64,000 nucleotides of DNA from Dugong dugon (GCA_030035585.1 CM057482.1:46357501-46421500); one strand, 5' to 3'; shown: positions 34,673 through 45,510, numbered from the stretch's first letter. Made by a program: numbers and translations. Notes: generated by a model not told the origin, from the letters alone.

Positions 34673-34870
34673 AGGAGTGGTGCAAATGGTTAACACACTT
34701 GACTGCTAACTGAAAGGTTGGGAGTTCAAATCTACCCAGAGGTGCCTTGGAGGAAAGCCTGATGATCTACTTCCGAAAAATCAGCCTTTGAAAATCCTAT
34801 GAAGCACAGTTCTACTCTGATACACAGGAGGGCGCCATGAATTGGAATCAACTCCATGGCAACTGGTTTA
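34673..34870 (+). mobile_element. AfroSINE
   Basis: 'ggagtggtgcaaatggttaa' head, 'gctaactgaaaggttgggag' promoter-type segment, 'gatgatctacttccgaaaaa' middle and 'gaattggaatcaactccatg' tail. Full-length copy of the Lys-type form. Confidence 0.94.
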
Positions 34871-34875
34871 TTAAC

Positions 34876-34935
34876 CACCAAGATTTAGGGTTGTTTGTTA
34901 CTGCAGCATAACCCAGCCTATCCCGACAGGTACAA
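34876..34935 (+). mobile_element. end fragment of the 16105-16535 LTR-like repeat
   Basis: Only the terminal part is present ('gggttgtttgttactgcag', 'cataacccagcctatccc'). It abuts the AfroSINE tail. Confidence 0.5.
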
Positions 34936-35682
34936 GGCCCCATACTCCAGGTCATCTCAGAAAAATCACCTGATTTGCCTTCCTTGTAGCTATGTCCAGG
35001 TCATGCTGGTGATCAGTTTGGGGTCTTGGTGGGTCTGACCTCGGTTTCCCAGCCAATCCTTTCAGCAATGCTGTGAACAGCCTGAATTGTCTCAACACCT
35101 CCACCACATCCTCCACTGAGGCCGTCTTTGGAAAGGCCCCCAGTCCCTCTCTCTGGAGTGCACCTCCAGCTGTGATATTTCTTGCTCGGAGGGCTGTGAC
35201 TCCAAGCCAGGATGAGGAATTGCAGTGAACGAGAGGCCCCGAGGGAGGGCCTTCCTTGGAAGTGTAGGCCCCAATTGGCACAAAAAGCTGTTTTCACACT
35301 TGCTTTATTTTTTGCTGAGGGCTGACTGTGTCTTCTGGATGAGAAATCTTTTTCCCCGGGAAGGCACAGGGCTAAGCAGAGAGGAGGGAGTTGCATGAAC
35401 CACTTGGGCAGGCCCAGATCTGCCTCCTCACCCGTGTCTGACACCCACGTGTATGCACACCCACGTGGACGGGCCCCCAGCCCCCTTTGGGCTGGGCAGG
35501 CCGCTGCATGGCCTCGCTCAGCTCCCAGCATCGGCAGCCACACGGTGAGGTGGTTTTAACAACCTCCTGCATATTGATTTCTGTGTGACGATAAACTTCA
35601 GCTGGCCTTCTGTGGAGGGAGCGCGGCAGAAAACCTACGCTGCTTTCTCCACACCTATTTCCTGTGGCTCCAAGCAGCGTGA
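34936..35682. other. no gene seen
   Basis: Minus-strand frames 35013-35543 and 35372-35869 overlap and continue into MIR sequence, which argues against a real gene. Otherwise single-copy-looking. Confidence 0.45.
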
Positions 35683-35738
35683 CCAGCTCCTGGCTGCTGC
35701 GTGACCTTGGGCAAGTTACCTCTCCTCTGGGTTGCTTG
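35683..35738 (+). mobile_element. MIR fragment, plus strand
   Basis: Carries 'ctgctgcgtgaccttgggc' and 'aagttacctctcctctggg', the MIR core. It stops where the oppositely oriented MIR begins. Confidence 0.65.
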
Positions 35739-35739
35739 T

Positions 35740-35965
35740 CCCTGTCAGTGCTAACATTTATTGAATGCCTACTAAGGGCCAGAAACTTTCCCAGTGGCTT
35801 ACACAAATTAATGCGTAAATCTTTCTCATATGGTCCTCCCAGGTACGTACGATTCTTATCCATTCCCATTTTTTTCAGATGAGGCTACTGAGGCACAGAG
35901 AGGTTAGTTAAGTTCACCAAGGTCACACAGCTGGTGGCATCAGGTGGGAGAAAGCGCTTAGCACA
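35740..35965 (-). mobile_element. MIR, minus strand
   Basis: Reversed MIR: 'taacatttattgaatgccta', 'agatgaggctactgaggcac', 'agagaggttagttaagttca', 'ccaaggtcacacagctggtg'. Well preserved, opposite in direction to the fragment at 35683-35738. Confidence 0.87.
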
Positions 35966-35979
35966 GTGCCTGCCTTTCA

Positions 35980-36150
35980 GGAGGACCCATGGTTAAGTGC
36001 TGGACTACTAACTGAAAGATTGGTGGTTCAAACCCACCCAGAGGTGCCTTGGAAGATATGCCTGGCAAACTGCTTCTGAAAGGTCACAGCCTCTGCATAC
36101 TTGGGATCACCATAAGTAGGAATCAACTTGGTGGTAACTAACAACAAACA
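35980..36150 (+). mobile_element. AfroSINE
   Basis: 'catggttaagtgctggacta' head, 'ctaactgaaagattggtgg' segment, 'gcctggcaaactgcttctga' middle, short 'aagtaggaatcaacttggtg' tail with (AAC)n end. Part of the body is deleted. Confidence 0.92.
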
Positions 36151-38010
36151 CAGTTGACTGTTGTGAGGTGAATTGCCAAGACCCAGGCTTGGACTAGATG
36201 GCACCACTTGTTCTTATTTTTCAGGCCCTGTGACAGTTTGCCCCGGCCTTTCGTGTCACGGAGCCCCCCTTTGGTTCCCTGGTCACTGGCAGGCTGTGCC
36301 TGCGGCCACACTGAGGTCTGACAGCTGCCGGCCTCCCTGCAGGGCTCAGGCCTCACCCTGGATGTGGAGCAGGAGCACCAAGGGAAGGCCAGGCTGGGCG
36401 GATGACAGGGCAGGGTGAGGAGGCCTGTTAGACCAGCCAGGGAGAGGTACCAGGACCGGAGTAGCTCAGTGGCCAAAGATGGGGTGGTACCTTCTCCAGC
36501 AACCACCCCTGCACCCCACTCAGAACCCCAGTACTGGCCAGATCCACTCAGCGTCTCCCTTGGGGTGTAGTGAGCACCCAACAAGTGCTGCACCCATGGC
36601 TGGCGCTGGTAGCAGGGGTGCCCACCCTCCAGGGGCCTGGGTCATGCTGGAGAAACAAGCCAGGGGAGGTGTCAGTCCCTACAGGGAGGCGGAGAGGGGT
36701 CTGTGACCTGGTGGGTATGGGAGGGGGCACTCACAGTAGGCCCTGGGCTCATCCTCAGGAGCCAGCTAGGCAGATGGTGCCTGGCCCAGGACAGTGGCCA
36801 GCTCTTGGGGTCCTCTTCCCTTGTCACTAGAGCCACGATATGAATTCATGATGGGAGCTAACGAAGGATTCCGGCAACACGTTCTCTCATGAAGGAGATC
36901 TGAGGACAGCTCCTCTGGCTGCCACACTCCCCAGTGGGTTCGGGGCTGCCTTTTCCTACAGGTCCTTCTGTCCCTCCAAGCCTGCTGTCTGTGGGGTCCG
37001 CAAGCCCCAGCTGACTGGTGTCGCACCAGGCGTGTAGCTTCTGTTGGAGGTATTGGGGTCCATCCTGCCTCCCAGAGATGGGGACAGCCTCAATTCATAC
37101 GGAGGCCTGTGTGGGGCTGAATGGCCCCTGTGGGTGAGCCTGGGACATGGAAAGGCCACCTGAGACAAGGAGGACACCAAAGACAAGGCTCTCCTGGGCC
37201 TCGCTCTTGCCTGGAGCTGACTTGTCCTTGTGGCTGGTGGGTCGGGCGAAGCCCAGAGGCGCCTGCGGGCCCAGGTGGACATGTGCTGGGCATGGGGACA
37301 CGCTGGTCTATTCCCCTTCTCCAGGGCCCTTCCCACCTGGGCCAGGTCTCAGCGCACAGCTGAGTAGGGAACAACAAGAGAAAACCCCAAGGCTGGATGG
37401 GGAGGGGATCTTACCTAACTGGCCCTCACTTCTGGGAAACAGCCTGAGGACTCCCCTCCTCTGGGGGGATGGAGAAACACACCAGGGTGAGTGCTGGGTG
37501 AGCTCTATGGCCCTGCCCCTCAAAGCTATTTTTGCACTTTCAGGCTGGGCTCCTCCCACTGTGCTCCACCCCGATCCTGGATGAGACCTGAGGGAGCCAA
37601 GGTCCTGGGGAGGGGCAGGTGCCCCCTGGGGAACAGCATGGTGGGCAGGCTAAAGGCCCGATTTTAAACCCTGGGCTTCCAGTTAAAATGGAAAATCTAG
37701 AAATCAGTAAATCAGTCTGCTCCTCCCCACCTGAGCAGGGCCTGCCTGAGCTTTAGGGGTCGTGGCTCAGTTTGGCTCAGAGCTGGGCTCTGGGGTGACT
37801 TAGGAACCCCTCCTGTGGTAGGAACACCCCAGAGCTGAGGGGCAGTTGCTTGTGTGTGGCCACTTCTCTTGGCTGGAGGGGCAGGGGCCTGACAGCCTCT
37901 GTATTCCTTCCCCTGGAGCCAGGGCAGGGGATGGGCAAGGCCTTGCACAGTGTGCAGGCCCCCCAGCACCACTGGAGGATGGGGTGATGCAACAGGCACA
38001 AAACACCACA
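36151..38010. other. no gene seen; GC-rich, stop-poor
   Basis: GC-rich single-copy-looking DNA with many overlapping frames on both strands (for example 36138-36593 minus, 36956-37336 minus, 37147-37584 plus). I see no domain, splice pair or CpG island. Confidence 0.5.
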
Positions 38011-38092
38011 CCAGTGCCTGGTGGATTCAAACTGCCGACCCTTTGGTTAGCAGCTGAGCTCTTAAGCCAAGCTCTTAACCACTGCGCCACCA
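38011..38092 (-). mobile_element. AfroSINE head, tail truncated
   Basis: Only the reversed head is present: 'ggtggattcaaactgccgac', 'ctttggttagcagctgagc', 'aaccactgcgccaccag'. A short duplication within it ('gctcttaagccaagctctta') is specific to this copy. Confidence 0.9.
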
Positions 38093-38394
38093 GCACACAC
38101 AGTAGGAGCTAATTCGATATCTCACCTCCTCCCTCCTGCTCCTACTCCGTGGCCAGGGTCCACATGGTTGGTCAGCAGGCCTGAGACAGCCTGGACACGG
38201 CCTGTATCCCATGGTGGCCATTGTTCTTCACTGCAGACCCTGGTGACCAGAGCATGGGAAGACCAGGTCCCAATGGGGGCAACTCGTGTCCCTGTCACAT
38301 ATTCAGAAATGGCTTTTTTAAAAAAAATTTAAAAAAAAAAAAAAGCCCATTTCTTCAGACACTTGTAAGCCATCAATCTTCTAGAAGTCCACCT

Positions 38395-38690
38395 GGGACC
38401 CCTGGGCATCTCTATGTCCTCATATGGCCACCCTATTTAAAACGGCAGCCCCCACCCCCACCCCACCTGGAATTACTGTCTCCCTCTTACTTTATTTTTC
38501 TGCACGGTGTTTACTGCCAACAACACACTTGGGTTTCATTTCTGTTCCTGGTTCAGTGTCTCTCCCCACCCCACTCCCGTAGGCTAGAAGCTCCGTGAGG
38601 GAGTGATGCTGTGGGTGTGACTTTAGGCTTTCAGAACCTGAACTGAGCATGTTGGAGATGCTCAGTAAATATTTCTTAGATGAATAAAAA
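38395..38690 (+). mobile_element. L2 3' end, plus strand
   Basis: L2 landmarks in order: 'ggccaccctatttaaaacgg', 'ttactttatttttctgcacg', 'aggctagaagctccgtgagg' and 'atgctcagtaaatatttctt' with a 'agatgaataaa' end. An A-rich block at 38313-38344 lies just upstream. Confidence 0.85.
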
Positions 38691-40329
38691 GAATCCTCCC
38701 TCAGAGGAGGGGGGGGGTCCTCTCCGCAGGCAGGAGCGGGGCTGGGGTCATGTCACTCACTCCTCACAGCCCTCCTGGCAGCACCTGCCCTGGGCTGGAA
38801 GCCAGTGCAGCCCTCCAGGGTCTTTACCACATCCCAGCCTGGACCCTGTGGTGGGCAGGGGGACCTGCTCCAAGCTGCCCAGCAGGTCACAGGCAAGCAG
38901 CCTCCCGGCCCAGGTCTCCTGGCGGCTCAGTGCTCTCGCCTGCACCCTCTCTTCACACTGTGGTCTGCAGATGCCACCCGGAGCTGCTCAGAAAGGCACA
39001 ATCTCCACCTCACCACAACCCACAGGACCAGAGGCTGTGTTTGAACACAACCCTCAGTCATCGAACGCACATTTCCGTTTGAGAAGCCTGGCCTCCTTAC
39101 AAATGCTGCCTTCTCCCAGGCTGAGGGAGAATGCTTTCCTGAAGCCATCTTGACTTTTTTCCCCTGCAGCTACTGAAACAGTCTGTGCTAGCAGCTGAGG
39201 CAAATGGGCCCCAGCGTTCCCGCCCAGAACTGTGAAAGGCAAACCAGCAATTAGCTCAGAGAGGCAGGCACTACAGGAAGGCAGGGAAAAGGCAACGCTA
39301 ATTGCAGGGTGTGCCAGCTGTGGGGCTGTGCAGGAGAGCAGCCACCTATGCATGAGCACCCGTTGAGGTGGGGCCCAAGGGAGAGGATGGGGGAGGAGTG
39401 GGTGACGGGGTACAGGAGGTGAAGCCCAGCAGCACTGGGGACCCGTCACCTGGGCCTCCCTTCTACCTGGACCAGCCCAGACTGCTATCTCCAACTCGGG
39501 CCTGCCTTCTGAGGCTGCATGCTCTCCTTGGTTCGAGGGGTTTCAGTGCACAAGGCTGGACCCCTCACTACCCCTGCCTCTGTGGATGAGCTCCACGGGC
39601 ACTGCTGAGGCCCACAGAGGCCTGCACAAGGCTTCTTGACAGCTGGGGGGTCAGGCTTCCTGCTGGTGGCTCTGCTCATTGTATCTGAATTATTCCAGAG
39701 CATTCTAGGCCTTTAGAGTGATGTCCAAACTGGGAGTCCCCCAAGCCCTGGGGCTCCACAGAGGGGTGTGGCGGCAGCCTGCAGGGCAACCAGGAGGCCA
39801 GACTGGTGGGCTTTCTTCCCCTTCCCCATGCAAGCACCTCAGCTTCACCCCGGCAGCTCTGCTTCTGTCAGTTTTATGTTCTGGAATTCTGAATGAGACT
39901 TCACTTCAGAAGTGAGTTCTCACTAGCTGAATAAAAAAGAGAGATAATGAACATTACTGATCTGATGTACAGCCTCATTTACAGACGCGAAAGTGGTGTG
40001 CCTGGGATTATGCATGCGGCTAAAGAGAGGTAATTCCATCCTCCCTCCACCCCCTGGCCACGGAGAATGGAAGCCCACATGGAGTGAGGACCTTGTCTCC
40101 TTGCACAGATTACAAGAGTCGATTTATTTCTACTGCCCTAAAAAAAAGGTGAAGCTGAGTGTCAGACAGGATACTTAACCCCTCAACCCCCACAAGGACA
40201 TGCAGAACTGAGAGGTGAGCTGAGCTGGGGGCCAGACATGCAGGAAGCAGAGAACACGGGGCTCACAAACTCCTCATAGACCATGTAAGGCCCAGCGTGA
40301 TGTGCCCCAACCCCCTTCAGCTTCTTGTC
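38691..40329. other. no gene seen; GC-rich with an AT-site-bearing patch
   Basis: Overlapping frames on both strands up to 38680-39153, with no domain support. A patch at 39170-39320 carries 'caattagctc' and 'cgctaattgc', homeodomain-type core sites, in otherwise GC-rich DNA. Confidence 0.45.
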
Positions 40330-40412
40330 TTTTCAGAGTGGCCTTAGGAAGACATGCAACTCCTCTGAGCCTCCACTTCCTCAAGTGTAAAATGGGCAGA
40401 GTGTACCGGAAG
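40330..40412 (+). mobile_element. MIR fragment
   Basis: 'ctgagcctccacttcctcaa' followed by 'gtgtaaaatgggcagagtg' matches the MIR core. Diverged. Confidence 0.55.
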
Positions 40413-40669
40413 CTCCCTCAGTGACCCCCAGCCTGCCCTCCTGTGACACATGCTCTTTGCTCCTGTCTAGGGATCCGTCAGCATTTTCTCGGGTGACTCA
40501 GCTATGTTGGGTCCCCTGGTCAATCAGGCATCATGGTGGGAGTGGTGAGAACAGGCATCCTGCTGGGCACTGGGACACAGCCTGGAGCCAGGCAGTACTG
40601 CCCCCCGCACATAGAGTCCAGCTGACGAGCCAGACAGGCCACAAAAACATATTTGCTTTCCCTCATGAT

Positions 40670-40873
40670 AAACTCAGTTGCTGTTGAGTTGATTCCAACT
40701 CATGGCGATCCCATGTGTGTCAGAGTAGAAGTGTGCTCTATAGGGTTTTCAGTGGCTGGTTTTTTGGGAGTAGATCACCAGGTCTTTCTTCCAAGGTGCG
40801 CCTGGGTGGACTTGAACCTTCAACCTTGTTTAGCAGCCAAAAGCATCAGCCGTTAGTAGCACCCAGAGTCTCC
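40670..40873 (-). mobile_element. AfroSINE
   Basis: Reversed copy: 'gagttgattccaactcatgg' tail, 'gctctatagggttttcagtg' body, 'gtagatcaccaggtctttct' middle and 'tagcacccagagtctcc' head end. A few bases of the B-box region are lost ('caaccttgtttagcagcc'). Confidence 0.93.
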
Positions 40874-41775
40874 CTTCACTCCTAAGTACTTCAAAGGAAC
40901 AGTGAACTGGCTGGGGCCATATGGGGCTTTCATTGTCTGCAGCTCAGGCGACCCCTACTTATCTGGCCTGCCCCCTCACCTGGGACCCCTTTGCCATCTC
41001 AAGCTGACGAGATCCAACCTGTCCATGGCCAGATCCACGATCTCCAAGGAGTCCTACCTGTGCCCTTAACCAGAGGGGATGCTGCCTTCTCGGACCACCC
41101 CCCACACCCCGCCCCTGCAGACCTTCCTGAGCACTGGATTTCTGGGCACCCCTCCCCTGCGCTCAGGGGGTGGTTTGCATCCCTGCCCTCTCCAGCTGGG
41201 GTGACTTTCCTTGGGGAGATGCCCTGAGGTCTGGAGTCAGGGAGGAGAGTGGGCCTGGGCAGGGTGTGGGGGTGGGGCTGGGGGGCTGTGGGGGCTGCGG
41301 TTCAGCACTGGGCTGAGCTGACCGAGGCCAGGGACCTCCCCGGCCTGTCGGTCCCCCGTGGTTCTGAAACATCTCTCCTGAGGGAGTATCATCCTTTCCG
41401 TGAACCCCAGCCCCCTCTCCCTGTCCCCCTCTGAGCACCTTTAGCGGAGCGTGAATGCTTTTTCACATTTGGAATGATAGCAGCAACCCGCTCTGAAACC
41501 CTGCGACTTTTTCCTGAGTCATCCTGGGCGCCCCGGGTGCCTGGAAGGACAGCAGGGCCAGCCCAGCCTGCAGTGCCACCCTCCTGCTGCGCCCGCCAAC
41601 ACTGTGCAGGAAGCAGAGTCACTGGCTAAGTGGGCTGCATGGCAGGGTTTTCATTTGAAGGCTCTGAATCCCAACCAGCTGTACCAGCTGTTGGATGACT
41701 CCCTTTGTTACTGCACGCAGAAAAGAAGACACAGGGAGAGCTACAGCATCATTATTTCCCTGGACTTATCTACTG
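40874..41775. other. no gene seen; G-rich run on the plus strand
   Basis: Single-copy-looking. It holds a dense G-run cluster at 41236-41300 and a perfect AP-1-type site 'tgagtca' near 41514. Frames in this area overlap on both strands. Confidence 0.5.
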
Positions 41776-41977
41776 CCTCTAAGTGGTGCAAACAGTTAAG
41801 CACTCGACTACTAACCAAAAGGTTATTGGTTTGAAATACTCAGCGGATCCTCAGAAGAAAGGCCTGGCCAACTGCTTCTGAAAGGTTACAGCCTTGAAAA
41901 CTATGAAATACAGTTCTACTCTGTAACATGTGGGGTCACTATGAATCGGAAGGGACTTGATGGCAACTGGATTTTTT
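41776..41977 (+). mobile_element. AfroSINE
   Basis: 'aagtggtgcaaacagttaag' head, 'ctaaccaaaaggttattgg' segment, 'ggcctggccaactgcttctg' middle, 'atgaatcggaagggacttg' tail and a T-rich end. Confidence 0.93.
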
Positions 41978-42989
41978 TTGTTTGTTTATTTGTTTTTAAT
42001 CTATTGCCCAGAAAACAGCCCCCTTCATTATCCTCCAAACCCGAGCAGGTCCAAGACCAGATGCCCCAGCCCACAGGTTCTCCAGCTTGCAGGAGGTGCG
42101 GGCCCCTGTTTGCCCCCTGCATGCTGACCCTAAGAAGGTCTGGAATAAAGAAAGGAGGTAAGGGGAAGGTACCCCAACAAAGGCCTCCGAGGATGAAAGC
42201 CAGAAGCCGGGCTTTCCACTGAAAAGACTTCCATTTGTTCTTGGCAGAGTTTAAAGACTAGCTGAGAATTGTCATTGTGAAATGGTTTCATTACACACAT
42301 TTACTTTGGGGGGTTTGTTCTGGTTTTGTGCTTTCTCTCCTCCCTGTGGCCACCGCGCATGAAAGGCTGGGTCAGGCGCGGTGCTGGGGGCAGCTGGCTC
42401 GCCTTTGATTTCCCCAAAAACAGCGGGAACCTCCTTCTACCTGGACAAGTCTGGCTGTCTCCTTCGGCCTGTCCTAGACTTTGCTGAGAATAATTCTTCC
42501 TTGAAACAGCATAACAATTCCCATTAAAAGTTCCAAATTGCCCACGTCAAACTCAAAGCTCGTAGAGAGGGCTTTGAAGGCTTTTCATGAAACAAAAATA
42601 AAACCCTTCGCAGACGCTGGAAATTTGGCTGAAATAACTCCCAGGTATGTGCAATGCAGCTGAGGTGTGTGAACTGCAGAAGAGCAGCCCCATGCTGAGG
42701 AAGGAAGGATGGATGAACAATGGAAGAAGTGGGGAGTGCAGGTGGGAGCAGAGCTGCTTCGAGAATTTCAGGGGATTTTTGTTATTTGACCATTCCGGGC
42801 CTATGTTCTTACTGTGAATTAGCTCCACTAGGAGGGAAGCGGATAATCCCAAACAGTGACTAATCCCCAGGCCGAAGGCACAGTTCAGCCCCTTCCCACC
42901 TTCCAGCAAGATGATCATGGTAATCAAGGAAGGGCCTCTTGGTTTTCGAGGTAGTTCTGAGTCTATAGCCTAACTCAGCTTTGCCCAAA
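41978..42989. other. no gene seen; possible conserved non-coding DNA
   Basis: Single-copy-looking DNA free of recent repeats. The part at 42230-42640 is AT-balanced and dense in short factor-type motifs ('attgtcattgtgaaatgg', 'gcctttgattt'). No coding frame with domain features; a minus frame 42553-42927 is unremarkable. Confidence 0.4.
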
Positions 42990-43110
42990 GTCAGTTCATT
43001 CATGCATGTATACATGCATACATGCGTTCAATAAACATTTATTGCTAGGCATTACCCTAAGTGCTGGAGTGAACAAAACAAAGATTCCTGCAGCCCTATC
43101 CTGGACATCT
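42990..43110 (-). mobile_element. L2 3' end fragment, minus strand
   Basis: Reversed L2 end: 'gcgttcaataaacatttatt', 'gctaggcattaccctaagtg', 'ctggagtgaacaaaacaaag'. Preceded by an 'atgcatgtatacatgcat' simple-repeat-like patch. Confidence 0.7.
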
Positions 43111-43149
43111 CAGCTGCACAGTCCCATAAACTGAGGAGGAGTACATCAC

Positions 43150-43277
43150 AGTTCTTGGGAGGTGCGGTTCCAAATCTGGAAGGTTCATATACATCACCTG
43201 GGCACCTCGTTAGAAGGTAGCATCTGATATGGGAAGTCCAAGGTGAGGCCTGAGGCTCTGCGTTTCTAACAAGCATC
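43150..43277 (+). mobile_element. MER5-type hAT element, decayed
   Basis: Order 'catacatcacctgggcacct', 'gtgaggcctgaggctctgcg', 'tttctaacaagcatcactg' fits the core of MER5A-like non-autonomous hAT elements. The ends are poorly kept. Confidence 0.55.
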
Positions 43278-43307
43278 ACTGCTTTGAGTAGTAAGGCGTT
43301 AGAGGAC

Positions 43308-43719
43308 TCTTAATGGACTGAATCATGTCCCTCAAAAATATGTGTTATAAATCCTAACCTCTAGGCCTATGGTTATAACCCATTTGGGAATGGGTTGTCT
43401 TTGTTATGTTAATCAGGCAGGATGAGTGGAGGGTGTGTCTTGAGTCAATCTCTTACAAAATAGAAAAGGAGCAGATTACGCAAACCATCGGAGGAAAAGA
43501 TAGACCCCAGTCCACACGGAGATCTCCAAGGAATCAGAAAACAGAGGCTGAAGAGACAAGGACCTTCCCCCAGAGCCGACACAGAGAGAAAGACTTTCCC
43601 TAGAGCCGACACCCTGAATTCACACTGCTAGCCTCCTTAACTGTGAGAAATAAATTTCCGTTTGTGAAAACCATTCATTTATGGTATTTCTCTTATAGCA
43701 GCACGAGAAAACTGAGACA
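43308..43719 (+). mobile_element. MLT1-like LTR, shortened
   Basis: Follows the 30909-31423 LTR: 'atggactgaatcatgtccc' start, 'gttatgttaatcaggcagg', 'gtgtgtcttgagtcaatctc', AATAAA near 43650 in 'gagaaataaatttccgtttg', and a gagaca end. Internal segments are shortened. No attached internal region. Confidence 0.8.
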
Positions 43720-43721
43720 AG

Positions 43722-44165
43722 AACTTCACTACCTGGTGTCAACTCTAGCTCTGTCATCTGTCATGTGATCATGGGTAAGCTTTTTTTTTTACTTCAATAC
43801 ATTTTTATTGAGAATATTTTTGAGCCGGAAACAGTTTTCCAAATTCTTTCGAGCTGGAAGCAGTTTTCCAAAGATAATTGAATTGTACAGGGAGGGTATG
43901 GGGTATAAGTCAGGACAGGTGAGGGTGGAGAGGTAGTTAACAGCCAGATCATAGTATCCTTTGCCACTAGAAATTTATAGAAGTTATTTACCACCAAGTA
44001 TGCAAACACTTGTGTTATTAATACTCTAGCATTATCCTTGGTACCTAATTCTGTAAGAAACTGATCATGTTGTTGTTGTTCATGGGTAAGCTTTTTAACC
44101 ACATTCTTCCTCAGTTTTTTCATCTGTAGAATGGAGATTAAAATAGTCCTGATCTTACAGAAATT
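43722..44165 (+). mobile_element. MIR split by a retrocopy
   Basis: The MIR left part (43722-43785: 'tctagctctgtcatctgtca', 'tgatcatgggtaagc') and right part (44081-44165: 'gggtaagctttttaaccac', 'cctcagttttttcatctgta') join across the insertion at 43786-44080. Confidence 0.8.
43786..44080 (-). pseudogene. processed retrocopy fragment of an unidentified mRNA
   Basis: A 295-base block interrupts a MIR and is bounded by a perfect duplication, 'tcatgggtaagcttttt', at 43769-43785 and again at 44080-44095. Read on the minus strand it ends with an AATAAA signal ('tctcaataaaaatg') 15-20 bases before a poly-A tract, and its target duplication starts AAAA after TT, the usual L1 endonuclease site. These are marks of an L1-made, 5'-truncated processed pseudogene. 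The minus frame has a stretch such as FLTELGTKDNARVL before decay, but I cannot name the parent gene; the block may be all 3' UTR. An internal near-repeat ('gaaacagttttccaaa' / 'gaagcagttttccaaa') is specific to it. Confidence 0.8.
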
Positions 44166-44524
44166 CATTCTAGACACGGATTTTCTTGTTTGCTTGAGCC
44201 TGCTTGAACTGGGCTTTTCCATCACTCCCAGAGTCCTAAGCAACACATTTTTGGATCTTGCTCTGAATCTCTTCGTCTTTCCTCCTGTACCACCACATCT
44301 GCTTGTTTTAAAAGGCTCCGTCCAGCCTGCAAAGGTGGAAGGGTGCACAGCTTTCTCCTCCAGTGCTACCACCGGGGGGAGCAGGGGTGGACAGGGGAAG
44401 GTCTCTATATCACACTGCAGCTGGGGGAACGAGCAGACATTGTGGACTGCAGCGCCCTTCTGGGACCCTGCGGTTCATCCCGAAAGACAAAGGGCAGAAG
44501 GTGGTTTGGGGCCCCAGAGCTACA

Positions 44525-44665
44525 GCTGGACGGCCCAGGTGCAAATCTCGGCTCTTCTGCTGAAGATCTTGGTGACCTTTGGCAAGGTACTTGCCTCTCT
44601 GCGCCTCATTTTCCCTGTCAGTGAAATGGGTGTTCATGATGGCACCAGCTCCTAGGGTTCCTCGT
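44525..44665 (+). mobile_element. MIR
   Basis: 'ggtgcaaatctcggctcttc', 'cttggtgacctttggcaagg', 'tctgcgcctcattttccctg' and 'tcagtgaaatgggtgttcat' follow the MIR core order. A plus frame (44131-44655) runs through it, which is evidence against that frame being real. Confidence 0.78.
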
Positions 44666-45091
44666 TCCTCTGCTTTTGTGATCCAATTTGGAAGCAGGCC
44701 CACAGTGGACATAGTTGGGGGCACTGGTCCAGGCGGGTGCCATTTGGACTGGCCTTTACCTCCCAAGTGGGTAGACTTGTGATTGAGATGCTGCTAGCTG
44801 TGGTCACAGTGATCTGTCTTAGGGACTGACTCCAGCCTGAGTTCCTGTGGGGGTTCAAATGCATCAGTGGGTGATACCTCCAAAGCCAAAAGGTGATCAA
44901 CAAGACAGGGCAGGGGACACTTCCACTGGCACCTGAATTCCTTCATCAGACAGTGACAAGCCTGAGGACCCAAGTTCAAGTCAGGACAGGCTGCCAGGGC
45001 TGCATTACACAGCCTTCAGCGTCCCTCCTGCTGCGCACACCTCCCCAAGGGCCACAGGACAGCCTGGGGTCTCAGGGAAAAGCTAGACCTG

Positions 45092-45182
45092 CCACTTACT
45101 GGGTGGGCAGCTTTACAAAACAACTGGGCAATCCCATTAGTCCCTGAGTCTCAAGTTTTTCATGCATAAAATGAGATCATCA
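45092..45182 (+). mobile_element. MIR fragment
   Basis: 'tgccacttactgggtgggc', 'ccctgagtctcaagtttttc' and 'atgcataaaatgagatcatc' give the MIR core. A tRNA-Gly-like SINE starts directly after it. Confidence 0.65.
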
Positions 45183-45510
45183 GCGGGTGGTTTCTAGATG
45201 TCTGTGAATTCCCTTATTCCACGTGGGAGACCCGGGCTTCATTCCTGGCCAATACACCTCATGCACAGCCACCACGTGTCTGTCAGTGGAGGCTTGCATG
45301 TTGCTATGATGCTGAACAGGTTTCAGTGGAGCTTCCAGACTAAGACGGACTAAGAAGAAAGGCCTGGAAATCTACTTCCAAAATCAGCCCACAAAAACCC
45401 AATCTGTTCTGCAACCAATCATCAGGATGGTATAGGACCAGGCAACATTTCCTTTCCTTGCGCATGGGGTCAACATGATTCAGGAGCCAACTAATAGCAA
45501 CAGCAACAAG
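45183..45510 (+). mobile_element. tRNA-Gly-like afrotherian SINE with RTE-type tail
   Basis: Starts with a decayed tRNA-Gly-like head in which 'gtgggagacccgggcttcat' and 'tcctggccaatac' match the anticodon arm and T-arm of tRNA-Gly (B-box decayed). It continues with 'acctcatgcacagccaccac', 'ttgctatgatgctgaacagg' and 'ggaaatctacttccaaaatc', then the RTE-type tail ('gtataggaccaggcaacatt', 'gtcaacatgattcaggagcc') and (AGC/AAC)n. Its head differs from the other AfroSINEs here, but its middle and tail are shared. Confidence 0.82.

Noticed and set aside
43794-44372. 192-residue minus-strand open frame
   Set aside because: It crosses MIR sequence, a target duplication and the retrocopy, so it cannot be one original gene. 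Only the 43786-44080 part is of interest.
45183-45260. possible tRNA-Gly gene
   Set aside because: Only a decayed T-arm and anticodon-arm resemblance. It continues into SINE body, so it is a SINE head and not a tRNA gene.
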